Part shown: in pieces, positions 11,225 through 21,206 of the stretch
How the letters are laid out: every line of letters begins with the position of its first letter
Position numbering within the stretch: position 1 is the stretch's first letter
Origin: Thermococcus barossii
GTDB lineage: Archaea > Methanobacteriota_B > Thermococci > Thermococcales > Thermococcaceae
Assembly: GCF_002214465.1 (NCBI RefSeq)
Contig: NZ_CP015101.1
Coordinates: forward strand, 1,371,013-1,435,012
Reading direction: 5' to 3'
DNA: 64,000 nucleotides
Translations under genes and position numbers: made by a program
Notes under the pieces: generated by a model
The model's database searches: none
The model's input: only the letters and a program-made list of their open reading frames with translations
What the model was told of the DNA's origin: nothing

Positions 11225-11434
11225 GTGGCAAAGTGGAGGGTCTGGATAGATGAAGAGTACTGCGTTGGGGATGCTGTCTGTGTGAGCTTCTGTCCAGAGG
11301 TCTTCGAGCTGGACGAAGAAACGGGAAAGGCCAGAACTAAGGTTGACATCATAGGGGAAGACCTCTATGATTGCGTCAAAGAAGCCCTTGAGGCATGTAC
11401 CGCGGCATGCATATACATGGAACAGATTGAATAA
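11225..11434 (+). CDS. 4Fe-4S ferredoxin with Asp-type cluster ligand (copy 1)
   Basis: A 69-residue single-cluster ferredoxin, a cytoplasmic electron carrier between oxidoreductases such as AOR, the 2-oxoacid oxidoreductases and Nfn. The motif is CVGDAVCVSFCP, where Asp replaces the second Cys as in P. furiosus ferredoxin, followed by YDC and CTAAC. I chose the GTG at 11225 because MAKWRVWID then aligns with other Thermococcales ferredoxins and GAGAGGTG lies at the right distance. Compared with copy 2, the cluster region is less canonical (CTAAC in place of CPVSC), so its potential or partner may differ. Confidence 0.92.
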   Translation: MAKWRVWIDEEYCVGDAVCVSFCPEVFELDEETGKARTKVDIIGEDLYDCVKEALEACTAACIYMEQIE

Positions 11435-11552
11435 ATCCCATTTACTTTTCTCCCTGTGATTGCGGCCATCCTTAAGCAATCCTGTAATCAAATGGTCATC
11501 AGAGTCCCCATATTTCTCATTGGGCATTTCTCCACACTCCAGACCATCGAAA

Positions 11553-11562
11553 AGTTTATATT
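11553..11562 (+). promoter_or_regulatory. TATA box of ferredoxin gene 2
   Basis: GAAAAGTTTATATTC, nearly identical to the box of ferredoxin 1, about 35 bases before the ATG. Separate strong promoters mean the two ferredoxins can be expressed independently. Confidence 0.65.
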
Positions 11563-11588
11563 CACCGGGGTTCATCTAAAACCGGTGA

Positions 11589-11798
<210 letters not shown>

Positions 11799-11862
11799 AG
11801 CCTCTTCTTTTTCCCTTCATTGCATATTGCTTTTCTGAAAGGTTCGAAAATAGAATAGAGGG

Positions 11863-13035
11863 TCACTCCAGACCGAGTCCGAACTTCTCCGCCTGCTCCA
11901 GAACGTATTCCCTTATTTCCCTCGCCTTCGGAAGCTCGGCAACGATCTCGCCGTTCTCGATGAGCGGTTTGAGGAGCGGCTCGACCTTCGCCCCGCAGAC
12001 AGGGCACTTTTCCAGCTTTTTATCCGCTGGAATCCTGTGGTAGTGGCCGTTCTCACAGCGGTAAATCTGCTTCCTCCCGCTCAGCTTGCCGCGCTTGGTT
12101 ACTGGCTTCCCTTCGATCTCGACTATGTCAAGGGAGAAGTCCACGGGTTTCGCGCTCGCTATTGCTGAGCCAACGCCAAAGGCATCGGCTACGTCAACTA
12201 TCTCCCTTATGCTATCCTCGTTCAGGCCACCGCTCACGAAGATTTTAACCCAGTCGTAGCCCCTCAGGTCGAGCTCCCAGCGAACCTCCTCTATGATGCG
12301 CCTGAAGTTGCCCCTCCTTGAGCCAGGGGTGTCGAGCCTGACGGCGGTGAGCCTCTCTCCCAAAGCTTCAGCCGCCATTAAGGCCTCGAACTTCTCGTCG
12401 CACAGCGTGTCAACGAGAGCCGTTCTCGGAACCTCGGGCTCGACTACCTCGTCGAAGTACTTCCAGGCCTTGACCTGGTCGCCAACCGTGAGGATCAGCG
12501 CGTGTGGCATCGTCCCGACGGGCTTTTCTCCCATCATCTCCGCGCCGAGGACGCCGCTTACCCCGTCACAGCCACCTATGAAGGCCGAACGGTCTATCAT
12601 CGGGGCGATGGCAGGGTGCATGTGCCTTATGCCGAAGGAGTAGACCGGCTTGAAGTTGGCCGCTATCTTCACCCTCAGCGCCGCAGTCGCTACGCCGCTC
12701 GCCTGGCTGAGCATGCCGAGCAGGGCGGTCTCATAAACTCCAAACTCCTCGTAGTAGCCCTCGATCTGAAGAACCGGCTCGTAGGGGTGGAATATCGTGC
12801 CTTCTCTCATCGCGTAGACGTTCACCGGCAGGCCTTCAAGGAGCTTGGCAACCTCCTCGATTCCCGCCAGAACACCCCACTTCCAGCCTTTCGGCAGGCC
12901 TGTGGTCGTGACGTCCGCCAAAACCTTCCTGTGAATGCCTTTCTCGACGAGTATCTTCCGCGTCCTGATGAAGTAAACGTCGGTGGTCTTTCCGGCTTTT
13001 ATATCATCCTCGTGGGCAATGTAGAAATCCCTCAT
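11863..13035 (-). CDS. pncB: Nicotinate phosphoribosyltransferase
   Basis: Makes nicotinate mononucleotide from nicotinate and PRPP in NAD salvage. The 390 residues include the type II PRTase features LADVTTTGLPKGW, YSFGIRHMHPAIAP, VRLDTPGSRRGN and the phosphate-binding IFVSGGLNEDSI and FGVGSAI. A small zinc ribbon (YRCENGH, CPVCGAK) lies near the C-terminus. The ATG at 13035 has GGTGGGG five bases upstream and is preferred over the ATG at 13053, which lies before that site. prs at 47 kb makes its PRPP cosubstrate. It is convergent with ferredoxin 2. Confidence 0.93.
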   Translation of the reverse strand: MRDFYIAHEDDIKAGKTTDVYFIRTRKILVEKGIHRKVLADVTTTGLPKGWKWGVLAGIEEVAKLLEGLPVNVYAMREGTIFHPYEPVLQIEGYYEEFGVYETALLGMLSQASGVATAALRVKIAANFKPVYSFGIRHMHPAIAPMIDRSAFIGGCDGVSGVLGAEMMGEKPVGTMPHALILTVGDQVKAWKYFDEVVEPEVPRTALVDTLCDEKFEALMAAEALGERLTAVRLDTPGSRRGNFRRIIEEVRWELDLRGYDWVKIFVSGGLNEDSIREIVDVADAFGVGSAIASAKPVDFSLDIVEIEGKPVTKRGKLSGRKQIYRCENGHYHRIPADKKLEKCPVCGAKVEPLLKPLIENGEIVAELPKAREIREYVLEQAEKFGLGLE

Positions 13036-13120
13036 CTTCCCCACCTGAAACAACTTTTCCTCTCCTGGATTTAAGGCTTTTCTGAGTAAAGTTTATCGGG
13101 AAAACTGCAAATCAATAAAC

Positions 13121-13918
13121 ATGGTGACCCTGAAACCCCTAAACGAACTCGTCTCCCTGAAGGGGAGAAGGGCACTCATCACGGGCGCGGCATCTGGAAT
13201 AGGTCGCGCGACGGCGTTAAGATTTGCAGAGGCCGGGGCGGATTTAGAACTCGTGGATCTCAACGAGTCCGGGCTGGAGGAGACGAAGGCCCTTGCGGAG
13301 GAGTTCGGGGTGAGCGTTAACATCCACCGCGTTGACCTCTCCAGGAAAATCGAGATAGACGCGCTCTGGAAGGAATTAGAGGGCATCGAGCCGGACATAC
13401 TCGTCAACAACGCCGGTGTCTACTGGTTCAGGGACTTCACGGAGGTTGATGAGGGCTTCTACGAAAAGGTCATGGAGATAAACCTCCACTCCGTCTTCTG
13501 GATGTGCCAGCACTTCGTCAGGGCGCGAAAGGATAAAGGCGGCGTCATCATCAACGTCAGCTCGATAGAGGCTTTCCTGCCCTTCGCGAAGGGCCTTGCC
13601 CACTACGACGCGGCCAAGCTCGGCGTCGTTGCGCTAACGAGGGCGATAGCGAGGGACTACGGGAAGAAAATCAGGGCAAATGTTATAGTCCCCGGCGGAA
13701 TAGAGACCGAGGGTGTAAAGAGGCTCAAGAAGGAGGCGATAATGAAGTTCGACATGGAGAAGATAGGCATATCCTTCAACTTCAACGCGCGCCTTCCGAT
13801 GGGCCGCTTCGGCCAGCCGGACGAGGTGGCGAGGGTGATGCTCTTCCTCGCGAGCGACCTTGCCAGCTATATCAACGGAGCCGTGATCCCCGTGGACGGG
13901 GGATTCCTGTCAACATGA
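13121..13918 (+). CDS. Short-chain dehydrogenase/reductase (SDR)
   Basis: 265 residues with the classical SDR set: TGAASGIG cofactor loop near residue 21, NNAG, catalytic Ser in NVSSIEAF and Tyr-Lys in HYDAAK, and PVDGGFLS at the end. An acidic residue (LVDLNES) follows the second strand, which usually means NAD(H) preference over NADP(H). The substrate cannot be read from sequence; sugars, polyols and ketoacyl groups are all possible. It stands alone between the pncB promoter and the DUF257-like gene. Confidence 0.88.
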   Translation: MVTLKPLNELVSLKGRRALITGAASGIGRATALRFAEAGADLELVDLNESGLEETKALAEEFGVSVNIHRVDLSRKIEIDALWKELEGIEPDILVNNAGVYWFRDFTEVDEGFYEKVMEINLHSVFWMCQHFVRARKDKGGVIINVSSIEAFLPFAKGLAHYDAAKLGVVALTRAIARDYGKKIRANVIVPGGIETEGVKRLKKEAIMKFDMEKIGISFNFNARLPMGRFGQPDEVARVMLFLASDLASYINGAVIPVDGGFLST

Positions 13919-13982
13919 GCAGTTAGAGCATTGTACCAGTATATTATTAACCTACCCTCCCAATATTTCTCTGGTGAGTGTG

Positions 13983-14678
13983 ATGGAAATGGATTTTAAC
14001 ATCGGCGAGGTAATCCCGGGCGGAATTCTTCTGGTCTCTTACGGTCAGTACAGCCTTGGATGGAAGATAGGCGTCGAGTACCTGAAGAGAGAAGTGGATA
14101 AGGGTGCCTTTGGTATAATCCTGAACACCACCGTGCCCGTCAGGAAGTTATTCGAAAGGGCCAGGTCAGCCGGGTTCGACATTGTAGATGCAGGGAAAAA
14201 TGGCCGGCTGGCTGTGATAGACTTGTTCAACGAGGAGACTGGTCTTGACTTTGTATATCCCATCGAGACCATAGACAGAACCCTCATAATCCCCCGAGTT
14301 GAAAAGGTGATGGACGAGATACGAGAGGAGTATCACCTCAATGGCAGGGAGGTTGTCGGAACCATAGCGACTCTCGACGGCCTCTACGAGCTTTTTGGGG
14401 AGAAGTTTCTGAAGAACTTGATACTCCAGTACCTTGTTCGGTCTGAGAGACTGCTCAGGGACGGCTACAATCACCGGGCCATATTCATAGTCAACAGGGA
14501 CACGATACCGAAGGAACTCCACGCCTGGATAGTCAGCGTGAGCGATTACGTGATTCTGACGGAGGGTATAATGGACAGAGCGAGCCTGATAGAGAACACG
14601 GTTCTCCTGAAGAGCCTAGCTCCGGGGTTCACCCAGAGAATGTTCCAGACCACCGTGCCGGCGGAAAGGCTAAGATGA
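13983..14678 (+). CDS. DUF257-like (degenerate KaiC/RecA-fold) protein
   Basis: 231 residues of a Thermococcales-restricted type that I place, with some doubt, in DUF257. The layout is RecA/KaiC-like: GGILLVSYGQYSLGWKIG stands where Walker A would be but lacks GxxxxGKS, then FGIILNTT, VIDLFNEET, a charged alpha/beta core and YVILTEG. ATP hydrolysis is therefore unlikely. I chose the ATG at 13983, with GGTGAG four bases upstream; a GTG at 13974 lies before it. Function unknown. It is convergent with the UPF0282 gene, with two bases between the stops. Confidence 0.6.
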   Translation: MEMDFNIGEVIPGGILLVSYGQYSLGWKIGVEYLKREVDKGAFGIILNTTVPVRKLFERARSAGFDIVDAGKNGRLAVIDLFNEETGLDFVYPIETIDRTLIIPRVEKVMDEIREEYHLNGREVVGTIATLDGLYELFGEKFLKNLILQYLVRSERLLRDGYNHRAIFIVNRDTIPKELHAWIVSVSDYVILTEGIMDRASLIENTVLLKSLAPGFTQRMFQTTVPAERLR

Positions 14679-14680
14679 GT

Positions 14681-15577
14681 TCAGAGACTGAAGGGAAGTC
14701 CCACGTCCTCTCCCCTCTCCCTTTTGTGAAGCTCCCTCCTGTAGGCTTCTAGTGGCCTGTCCTCGACCCTCAAGTAGGCGGCAAAGGTCTTGGGCCTCTC
14801 CTCCAGCTCGTCGAAGAAGCGCGGGTAGTTTTTGTCCCTCACTATGTGGTGGTCGAGGATTATCTCCGCCCCAGTTTCGCGGATTATCTCGTTGAGGTTT
14901 TTAATGCCCGTCTCCCAGCTCCCCTCAGCGCGCTTACCGAGGTATGTTGGCGGGCCGCCGGTTATGAGCAGGTCCGGGACCTTCTCGATTATCCACTCCA
15001 CCGCTTTTCTGTTGAGGAGCTGAATATCGCTCGCGTGAATGAACCTCGTTCCGTCATCTATGAGCGTCATCACAACGAAGCCGAGCCTTGAGCCCTCGCT
15101 CCCGTGGGGAACCGCCGGTGAGAACTCAAGCCTAACCCCACCAAGGTCAAATTTCCTCCCGTCCGCGAACTCTATCTTCTCTGCTATCGGCTCGGCGTTT
15201 TTGAGGAAGGCCCAGGCGCGCTTTCTCTGGCTGAAGTTGATGTTTTCTTTAGGGTGCTTGATGAAGAGGAGCTTTCCGGAGTAGATTTCTTTAGCATACT
15301 CCTCGCTCGAGCTCTCGTAGAGCCCCTCGAAGAAGGGGGTGTGATGGTCGTAGTGGTAGTGGGAAATCGTGACCACGTCGGCCCTTCTTGCGTAGCCCTG
15401 GAGCTTCCTCCTCATCGTGTGGAGTGCTTCTATTTCGATCTTCGCCGGCGGCAGGCCATAGCGCTTCGGCCCAAGGGCTACACCGGGGTCGATAAGAACT
15501 TTTATTCCCCCGGCTTCCACGAACGTTGCCAGGCTCCTCACGCCGAGGCTTTCGGAGGCGAGTGGAACGATTCTCAT
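14681..15577 (-). CDS. UPF0282 family metallo-beta-lactamase-fold hydrolase
   Basis: 298 residues of the metallo-beta-lactamase fold. The metal motif is SHYHYDHHTPF, with further ligands in VPHGSEG, FIHASDIQLL and ILDHHIVRD. It matches the archaeal UPF0282 family, whose substrate is not established; a nuclease or phosphodiesterase-like activity is possible. The ATG at 15577 is preceded by GGGGGGAG; an upstream ATG at 15589 overlaps that site. Its promoter shares the gap 15578-15635 with the sRNA on the other strand; CCTTAATAAGG near 15608 can serve as TATA in both directions. Confidence 0.85.
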   Translation of the reverse strand: MRIVPLASESLGVRSLATFVEAGGIKVLIDPGVALGPKRYGLPPAKIEIEALHTMRRKLQGYARRADVVTISHYHYDHHTPFFEGLYESSSEEYAKEIYSGKLLFIKHPKENINFSQRKRAWAFLKNAEPIAEKIEFADGRKFDLGGVRLEFSPAVPHGSEGSRLGFVVMTLIDDGTRFIHASDIQLLNRKAVEWIIEKVPDLLITGGPPTYLGKRAEGSWETGIKNLNEIIRETGAEIILDHHIVRDKNYPRFFDELEERPKTFAAYLRVEDRPLEAYRRELHKRERGEDVGLPFSL

Positions 15578-15635
15578 GGCTCCCCCCATGAACTTTCGGA
15601 CTAAACCTTAATAAGCCATACCCGTTAGTGAAGGT

Positions 15636-15700
15636 TGACCGATGATGAGTGTCATCCCTCCCGAGGAGACGATGAGGACATTATCCCCACCTGAGGTGGT
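15636..15700 (+). ncRNA. C/D box sRNA guiding 2'-O-methylation of 23S rRNA
   Basis: Box C ATGATGA at 15642-15648, a 12-base guide, D' CCGA at 15661-15664, C' ACGATGA at 15669-15675, a 15-base guide and box D CTGA at 15691-15694, with ACC/GGT able to pair at the ends. The D' guide (15650-15659, TGTCATCCCT) equals plus-strand 41818-41827 and the D guide (15681-15689, TTATCCCCA) equals 41797-41805; both lie in the minus-strand 23S gene, so both pair with 23S RNA. Predicted methylated bases pair with 15656 and 15686, that is G opposite 41824 and 41802. A TATA-like CCTTAATAAG sits about 28 bases upstream. Box D overlaps the ribosome binding site of the next gene. Confidence 0.85.
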
Positions 15701-15703
15701 CTC

Positions 15704-16168
15704 ATGTTTGGATTTTTCAGACGAAAGAAAAAGGAAAAATACGGGCCGCTCGTCTACCTGAGTGAGCCGACGATACTCTACCATACCCACACCGAGAGGG
15801 TTATCCTCGAGCTCCTCGAGGAGAAGCTCGGCTCCAATAACTTCGTGGTTCCCTCCGACTACGGTCTCAGGACAACCGACCACATGATTCCAGATGCCGA
15901 GATATTCGTGGCCATAGCGATAGTCGGGAAGTTCACCTCCCTCGTCGTCAGGGAGATTGAGATGGCCAAAAAGCACGGAAAGAAAATCTACACCCTCGAC
16001 GTGGCCAGAAAGGGTGATGAGATACTTTACCTCTTCGAGGAGGGAATCCCCAAGAGGATAGAGTGGCTAACGCCGGAGGAAACTCAGGAACTCTACGCGG
16101 CCTTCCGCGGCGAGGACTTCTCGGGATTCATGAAGTTCTTCTTCGGCGACAGAAAAAGACAGTGGTGA
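15704..16168 (+). CDS. Hypothetical protein, Rossmann-like
   Basis: 154 residues that I do not recognise. A basic N-terminus (FRRKKKEK) is followed by alternating strands and helices: PLVYLSEPTILY, ERVILELLEEKLG, NNFVVPSDYG, AEIFVAIAIVG and KKIYTLDVAR. This resembles a nucleotide- or nucleoside-transferase-like Rossmann fold, but no catalytic motif is evident. The ATG has GAGGTGG at 15694-15699, which overlaps box D of the sRNA just upstream, so the sRNA lies in this gene's 5' leader. It is convergent with the Nfn large subunit gene. Confidence 0.65.
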   Translation: MFGFFRRKKKEKYGPLVYLSEPTILYHTHTERVILELLEEKLGSNNFVVPSDYGLRTTDHMIPDAEIFVAIAIVGKFTSLVVREIEMAKKHGKKIYTLDVARKGDEILYLFEEGIPKRIEWLTPEETQELYAAFRGEDFSGFMKFFFGDRKRQW

Positions 16169-16181
16169 AAAAAGAAAGAAC

Positions 16182-17621
<1,440 letters not shown>

Positions 17622-18464
17622 TCAGACCACCCCCTTGGACTCAAGGTAGTGCTTCTTTGCAATCTCCTGCTCGCGAACGAAGCGGGAGTCGCGCCTTATG
17701 ACGTCGTCCCAGTCCACTTTATGGGCGTCAAACATCGGGCCATCACGGCAGGCGAACTTTATCTCGCCGTCGTAGAGTATCCTGCAGGAACCGCACATAC
17801 CGGTTCCGTCCACCATTATCTGCCTTACCGTGACGATTGTTGGGATTCCGTACTCCTTCGTAAGCTCAGCCAGCTTCTTGAGCGACCCCAGCTTCCCTCC
17901 GCCGAAGACTATGTCCACCTTATCCTTCTCGATGAGCTCCTTCAGAACGTCCAGGTAGTGCCCCTTGATTCCGCGCGAGCCGTCCTCTGTGGTGAGGTAG
18001 TGCTCGTCCGCGACGGGCTTCGCCAGAAACTTCTCCGGGTAGGAGTGGGCTTTGTCCTCGAAGGTCTGGATGGAGATTGTGTAGTTGCCCGCCTCCTTCA
18101 TGGCCTTGAGCGTGGCGTAGTTCTCCGCTTGGCCGCAGACTGCGTCGGAGACGAAGACGACGTTTCCGTAGTGCTTGACCTCGATCGGCGTTCCGAGAGG
18201 TCCTGCAACGGCGTAGAGGGAGTCTCCAATGTCGAAGTTGTCCCAGAGGTCGAAGGTGGTCTTCCCGTGCCTCCTGATGAACATGCCTATCCTTCCGGTC
18301 TCCCTGTCGGCATAGTAGATGGACATTGGAATCCTTTCACCCTTTTTGTGTATCAGCAAAACCACAAACTGGCCGGGCTTCCAGGCTCTTGCCACGTGCG
18401 GTGCCTCGACCTCCATGAAGAAATCCCTAACGTCGAGTTCTTCCTTTGCGGTAATTCGGTACAT
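17622..18464 (-). CDS. Nfn/SudB-type small subunit, atypical nucleotide site (Xfn-like)
   Basis: 280 residues, a ferredoxin-reductase-type FAD/2Fe-2S protein. KPGQFVVLLIHKKGERIPMS and GPLGTPIEV mark the FAD domain, and GTGMCGSCR with FACRDGP supplies the 2Fe-2S Cys ligands. Where canonical NfnS has GGVGxAPLYP for NAD(H), this protein has FVSDAVCGQAENYA, so the NAD site looks rebuilt. The ATG at 18464 has AGGAGGT upstream. The upstream gap carries a TATA box and several GTT/AAC half-sites. It is the first gene of the pair and is coupled to the large subunit. Confidence 0.88.
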   Translation of the reverse strand: MYRITAKEELDVRDFFMEVEAPHVARAWKPGQFVVLLIHKKGERIPMSIYYADRETGRIGMFIRRHGKTTFDLWDNFDIGDSLYAVAGPLGTPIEVKHYGNVVFVSDAVCGQAENYATLKAMKEAGNYTISIQTFEDKAHSYPEKFLAKPVADEHYLTTEDGSRGIKGHYLDVLKELIEKDKVDIVFGGGKLGSLKKLAELTKEYGIPTIVTVRQIMVDGTGMCGSCRILYDGEIKFACRDGPMFDAHKVDWDDVIRRDSRFVREQEIAKKHYLESKGVV

Positions 18465-18485
18465 GGATGAAACCTCCTGTGCAAA

Positions 18486-18556
18486 TGAACAGTTTTGTTC
18501 ACCTTTAGTTCTGAACTTCGGGTTTATAACAGTTTTTTGAACCAAAGGTTTAGAAC
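18486..18556 (-). promoter_or_regulatory. Promoter and operator cluster of the Nfn-type operon
   Basis: On the minus strand a TATA (TTATAAACC, near 18521-18530) lies about 60 bases before the NfnS start. Around it are TGAACA-GTTT-TGTTCA (18486-18501), GTTCTGAAC (18508-18516) and GAACC-AAA-GGTT (about 18539-18550). GTTnnnAAC is the half-palindrome bound by the sulfur-responsive regulator SurR in P. furiosus, so redox or sulfur control is possible; the assignment to SurR is inference. Confidence 0.5.
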
Positions 18557-18668
18557 TCTTTTTCGCCCAAAAAAAGCCCGAAACAACCTTCTTTAAAGCC
18601 CGGGAAGAGCTTCTTATGCTTTGGGAAGCCTTTTTAGTATGAGCGCGTAACCCCGAGGGGTGATGCAG

Positions 18669-19454
18669 ATGGTGAAGATACCGAAGAGCCACCCGCGATA
18701 CTGGAGCCTCTACTACAGGGAGAAGATCATCGAGGGGATGGAGAAGGGGATGACGGCAAAGGCAGGGCTGATAGCCCACGGCCGCGGTGAAGCCTTTGAC
18801 TACCTGATAGGGGAAAAAACCATAGAGCCGGCTGAAAGGGCCATGAGAGCCGCGGTCGCGAGGCTTCTCCTGGCGAAGCACCCAGTTATCTCAGTCAACG
18901 GTAACGTCGCGGCCCTTGTTCCAAAGGAGACGATAGAGCTGGCAAAAGCTCTAAACGCCAAGCTCGAGATAAACCTCTTCTACCGCACGGAGGAGCGCGT
19001 TAAAGCCATAGCGGAGGAGCTGAGGAAGCACGACCCTGAGGTAGAGCTCCTCGGCATAAATCCCACCAAGAGAATCCCGGGCCTTGAGCACGAGCGCGGG
19101 AAGGTGGACGAGGAGGGGATATGGAAGGCCGACGTCGTTGTCGTCCCGCTGGAGGACGGCGACAGGACCGAGGCCCTCGTGAGGATGGGCAAGTTTGTAA
19201 TAACCGTTGACCTCAACCCGCTCTCCCGCTCGGCGAGGATGGCGGACATAACCATCGTCGATAACATAGTCCGCGCGTATCCGAGGATGACCGAGCTGGC
19301 GAGGGAGATGAAGGACTACAGCAGGGAAGAGCTCCTCGCGATACTGGAGGAGTACGACAACGGAAGAACCCTGAGCGACGTGCTCCTTCACATCAGGGAT
19401 AGGCTAACCCGGCTTGCAGGCGAAGGAATCTGGAGAAGGAAGAGCCTGGAGTGA
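18669..19454 (+). CDS. 4-phosphopantoate--beta-alanine ligase (phosphopantothenate synthetase)
   Basis: The archaeal enzyme that joins 4-phosphopantoate and beta-alanine with ATP, replacing bacterial PanC in CoA synthesis. It has 261 residues and opens [17 protein letters not shown], with [25 protein letters not shown]-type, [14 protein letters not shown] and [11 protein letters not shown] segments as in the T. kodakarensis enzyme. I chose the ATG at 18669, seven bases after GGGGTG; a GTG at 18660 and an ATG at 18663 lie too close to that site. It is divergent from the Nfn pair and convergent with the HTH gene, whose stop is two bases away. Confidence 0.93.
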   Translation: MVKIPKSHPRYWSLYYREKIIEGMEKGMTAKAGLIAHGRGEAFDYLIGEKTIEPAERAMRAAVARLLLAKHPVISVNGNVAALVPKETIELAKALNAKLEINLFYRTEERVKAIAEELRKHDPEVELLGINPTKRIPGLEHERGKVDEEGIWKADVVVVPLEDGDRTEALVRMGKFVITVDLNPLSRSARMADITIVDNIVRAYPRMTELAREMKDYSREELLAILEEYDNGRTLSDVLLHIRDRLTRLAGEGIWRRKSLE

Positions 19455-19456
19455 GC

Positions 19457-20188
19457 TCACAACTCCCTCTCAGTTTTTTCAACGAGTCTCCTGAGACCGG
19501 TTATGAGCTCCGCCTCGCTTGAGGCGTGGGAGATCACCAGAGGTACTCTCTCGCGCTCGGCCAGCTTCACCGCGAGCTCATCGAGCTTCTTGACCCCGTG
19601 GAGGACCACCACGGCCGGCTTGAGGCCCTGAACGCGGACCGCTATCATCGGACTCCTCCCGGTGGTGACCTTGGTGAATATCAGCGCCCGCTCCGTCGTC
19701 CAGCCGTAGAGCTTGAGGAACTCCTCGCTGCTCATCTCAAGGATTGCCTTTATGCTGTCCACGACCGTGTAGCCGTATATGCGCCTGTCTATGAGGTGCA
19801 TGTTGGCCACTACGTCCCCTTTCACGGCCCCGACCAGGTCCCTGATCGTTAGGGGCAACGCGAACTCCCTGATGTCCAGTATCGCGCTCGTCGGAAGCTC
19901 GCTGCCGATGGTCTTGCTGAAGGCCTTGATGACGTTTCCCCCGCGGCGTTCGTCGATCTCCAGCAGTGCCTCCACGAACTTTCTTATGGTCGATGCACCG
20001 GGGCTCTTCCTCCTGCCGCCTTCGTAGTCGCTTATGACAGAAGAAGAGACGCCGAGGTATTCGGCGAGCTCGGTCTGGCTGATTCCGAAGATCTCGCGCC
20101 ATTTGCGCATGGTTTTGCCAGGATCAGAGGAGAGGGTTATTTCCCCTGCTATTCTCTTGGCTAGGGCTTCTTTCTCCTTTTCAAGCAT
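19457..20188 (-). CDS. HTH (XRE/Cro-type) transcriptional regulator
   Basis: 243 residues. The N-terminal domain is an XRE helix-turn-helix: TMRKWREIFGISQTELAEYL, VSSSVISDYEGGRR, SPGASTIRKFVEALL (residues about 25-70). The remaining 170 residues form an alpha/beta domain with VVDSIKAILEMSSEEFLKLYGWT and AVRVQGLKPAVVVLHG, which may sense a ligand; this is the architecture of the COG1709-type archaeal regulators. The promoter region shared with dphB holds CGATTG and TTATAAGCC repeats, which could be an own operator. Target genes are unknown. Confidence 0.8.
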   Translation of the reverse strand: MLEKEKEALAKRIAGEITLSSDPGKTMRKWREIFGISQTELAEYLGVSSSVISDYEGGRRKSPGASTIRKFVEALLEIDERRGGNVIKAFSKTIGSELPTSAILDIREFALPLTIRDLVGAVKGDVVANMHLIDRRIYGYTVVDSIKAILEMSSEEFLKLYGWTTERALIFTKVTTGRSPMIAVRVQGLKPAVVVLHGVKKLDELAVKLAERERVPLVISHASSEAELITGLRRLVEKTEREL

Positions 20189-20291
20189 GTTGGTAAAATA
20201 TTCGTCAATCGTTATAAGCCTTTCGGCGATTGCCTAATACCATAGCCCGCAAGCTTAAAAACTCCCCGCCCTACGCTTCCCGGTGAGGCTC

Positions 20292-21086
20292 ATGGCGATT
20301 TACTTCATAGGACTTGGCCTTTACGACGAGAGAGACATCACGCTGAAGGGTCTGGAGACGGCAAGGAAGTGTGACCTTGTCTTTGCCGAGTTCTACACGT
20401 CACTGCTCGCGGGGACCACCCTCGATAAAATCGAGAAGCTGATAGGAAAGCCTATCAGACGACTGAGCAGGGAGGAGGTTGAGCTGCACTTCGAGCGCAT
20501 AGTGCTGAGCGAGGCCAAGGAGAGGGATGTGGCCTTCCTCACCGCCGGAGACCCGATGGTTGCAACGACTCACGCGGATCTGCGCATAAGGGCCAAGGAA
20601 CTGGGAATCGAGAGCTACGTCATCCACGCCCCGAGCATATATTCCGCTATAGCGATAACGGGGCTCCAGATATACAAGTTCGGCAAGAGCGCTACCGTCG
20701 CCTATCCGGAGAAGAACTGGTTCCCTACGAGCCATTACGACGTCATAAGGGAAAACCGCGAGAGGGGCCTGCACACGATGCTCTTCCTCGACATAAAGGC
20801 CGAGCAGAACCGCTACATGACGGCCAATGAGGCGATGGAAATACTCCTCCAGGTGGAGGATATGAAGAAAGAAAACGTCTTCACCCCGGACACGCTCGTC
20901 GTGGTTCTGGCCAGGGCCGGTTCGCTGAACCCCACGCTCAAAGCCGGCTATGTAAAGGACATGCTCAAGGAGGACTTCGGGGGACAGCCGCACGTGATGG
21001 TTGTTCCGGGCAGGCTACACATAGTGGAGGCCGAGTACCTCGTGGCCTTCGCGGGGGCGCCGAGGGAGATACTGGCGAAAGTTTAG
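20292..21086 (+). CDS. dphB: Diphthine synthase
   Basis: A SAM-dependent methyltransferase of diphthamide synthesis on elongation factor 2. It has 264 residues of the tetrapyrrole-methylase fold: YFIGLGLYDERDITLKG at the start, FLTAGDPMVATTHADL, HAPSIYSAIAITGLQIYKFGK and the C-terminal PGRLHIVEAEYL. The ATG at 20292 has GGTGAGG upstream; the GTG at 20283 is part of that site. The gene is divergent from the HTH regulator and is followed after about 40 bases by tRNA-Val. Confidence 0.95.
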   Translation: MAIYFIGLGLYDERDITLKGLETARKCDLVFAEFYTSLLAGTTLDKIEKLIGKPIRRLSREEVELHFERIVLSEAKERDVAFLTAGDPMVATTHADLRIRAKELGIESYVIHAPSIYSAIAITGLQIYKFGKSATVAYPEKNWFPTSHYDVIRENRERGLHTMLFLDIKAEQNRYMTANEAMEILLQVEDMKKENVFTPDTLVVVLARAGSLNPTLKAGYVKDMLKEDFGGQPHVMVVPGRLHIVEAEYLVAFAGAPREILAKV

Positions 21087-21090
21087 CGAA

Positions 21091-21101
21091 AGCTTTATAT
21101 T
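21091..21101 (+). promoter_or_regulatory. TATA box of tRNA-Val
   Basis: GAAAGCTTTATATTTC directly after the dphB stop, 36 bases before the first tRNA base. Confidence 0.6.
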
Positions 21102-21128
21102 TCTCCCTCCTCCCACTAATTCCGGGAA

Positions 21129-21206
21129 GGGCCCGTGGTCTAGCCTGGTTATGACGCCGCCCTCACACGGCGGAGGTCCGGGGTTCGAACCCCCGCGGGC
21201 CCACCA
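21129..21206 (+). tRNA. tRNA-Val (CAC)
   Basis: Acceptor GGGCCCG pairs with CGGGCCC; the anticodon stem CCGCC/GGCGG encloses the loop CTCACAC with anticodon CAC; discriminator A and CCA are encoded. No intron. Confidence 0.96.
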
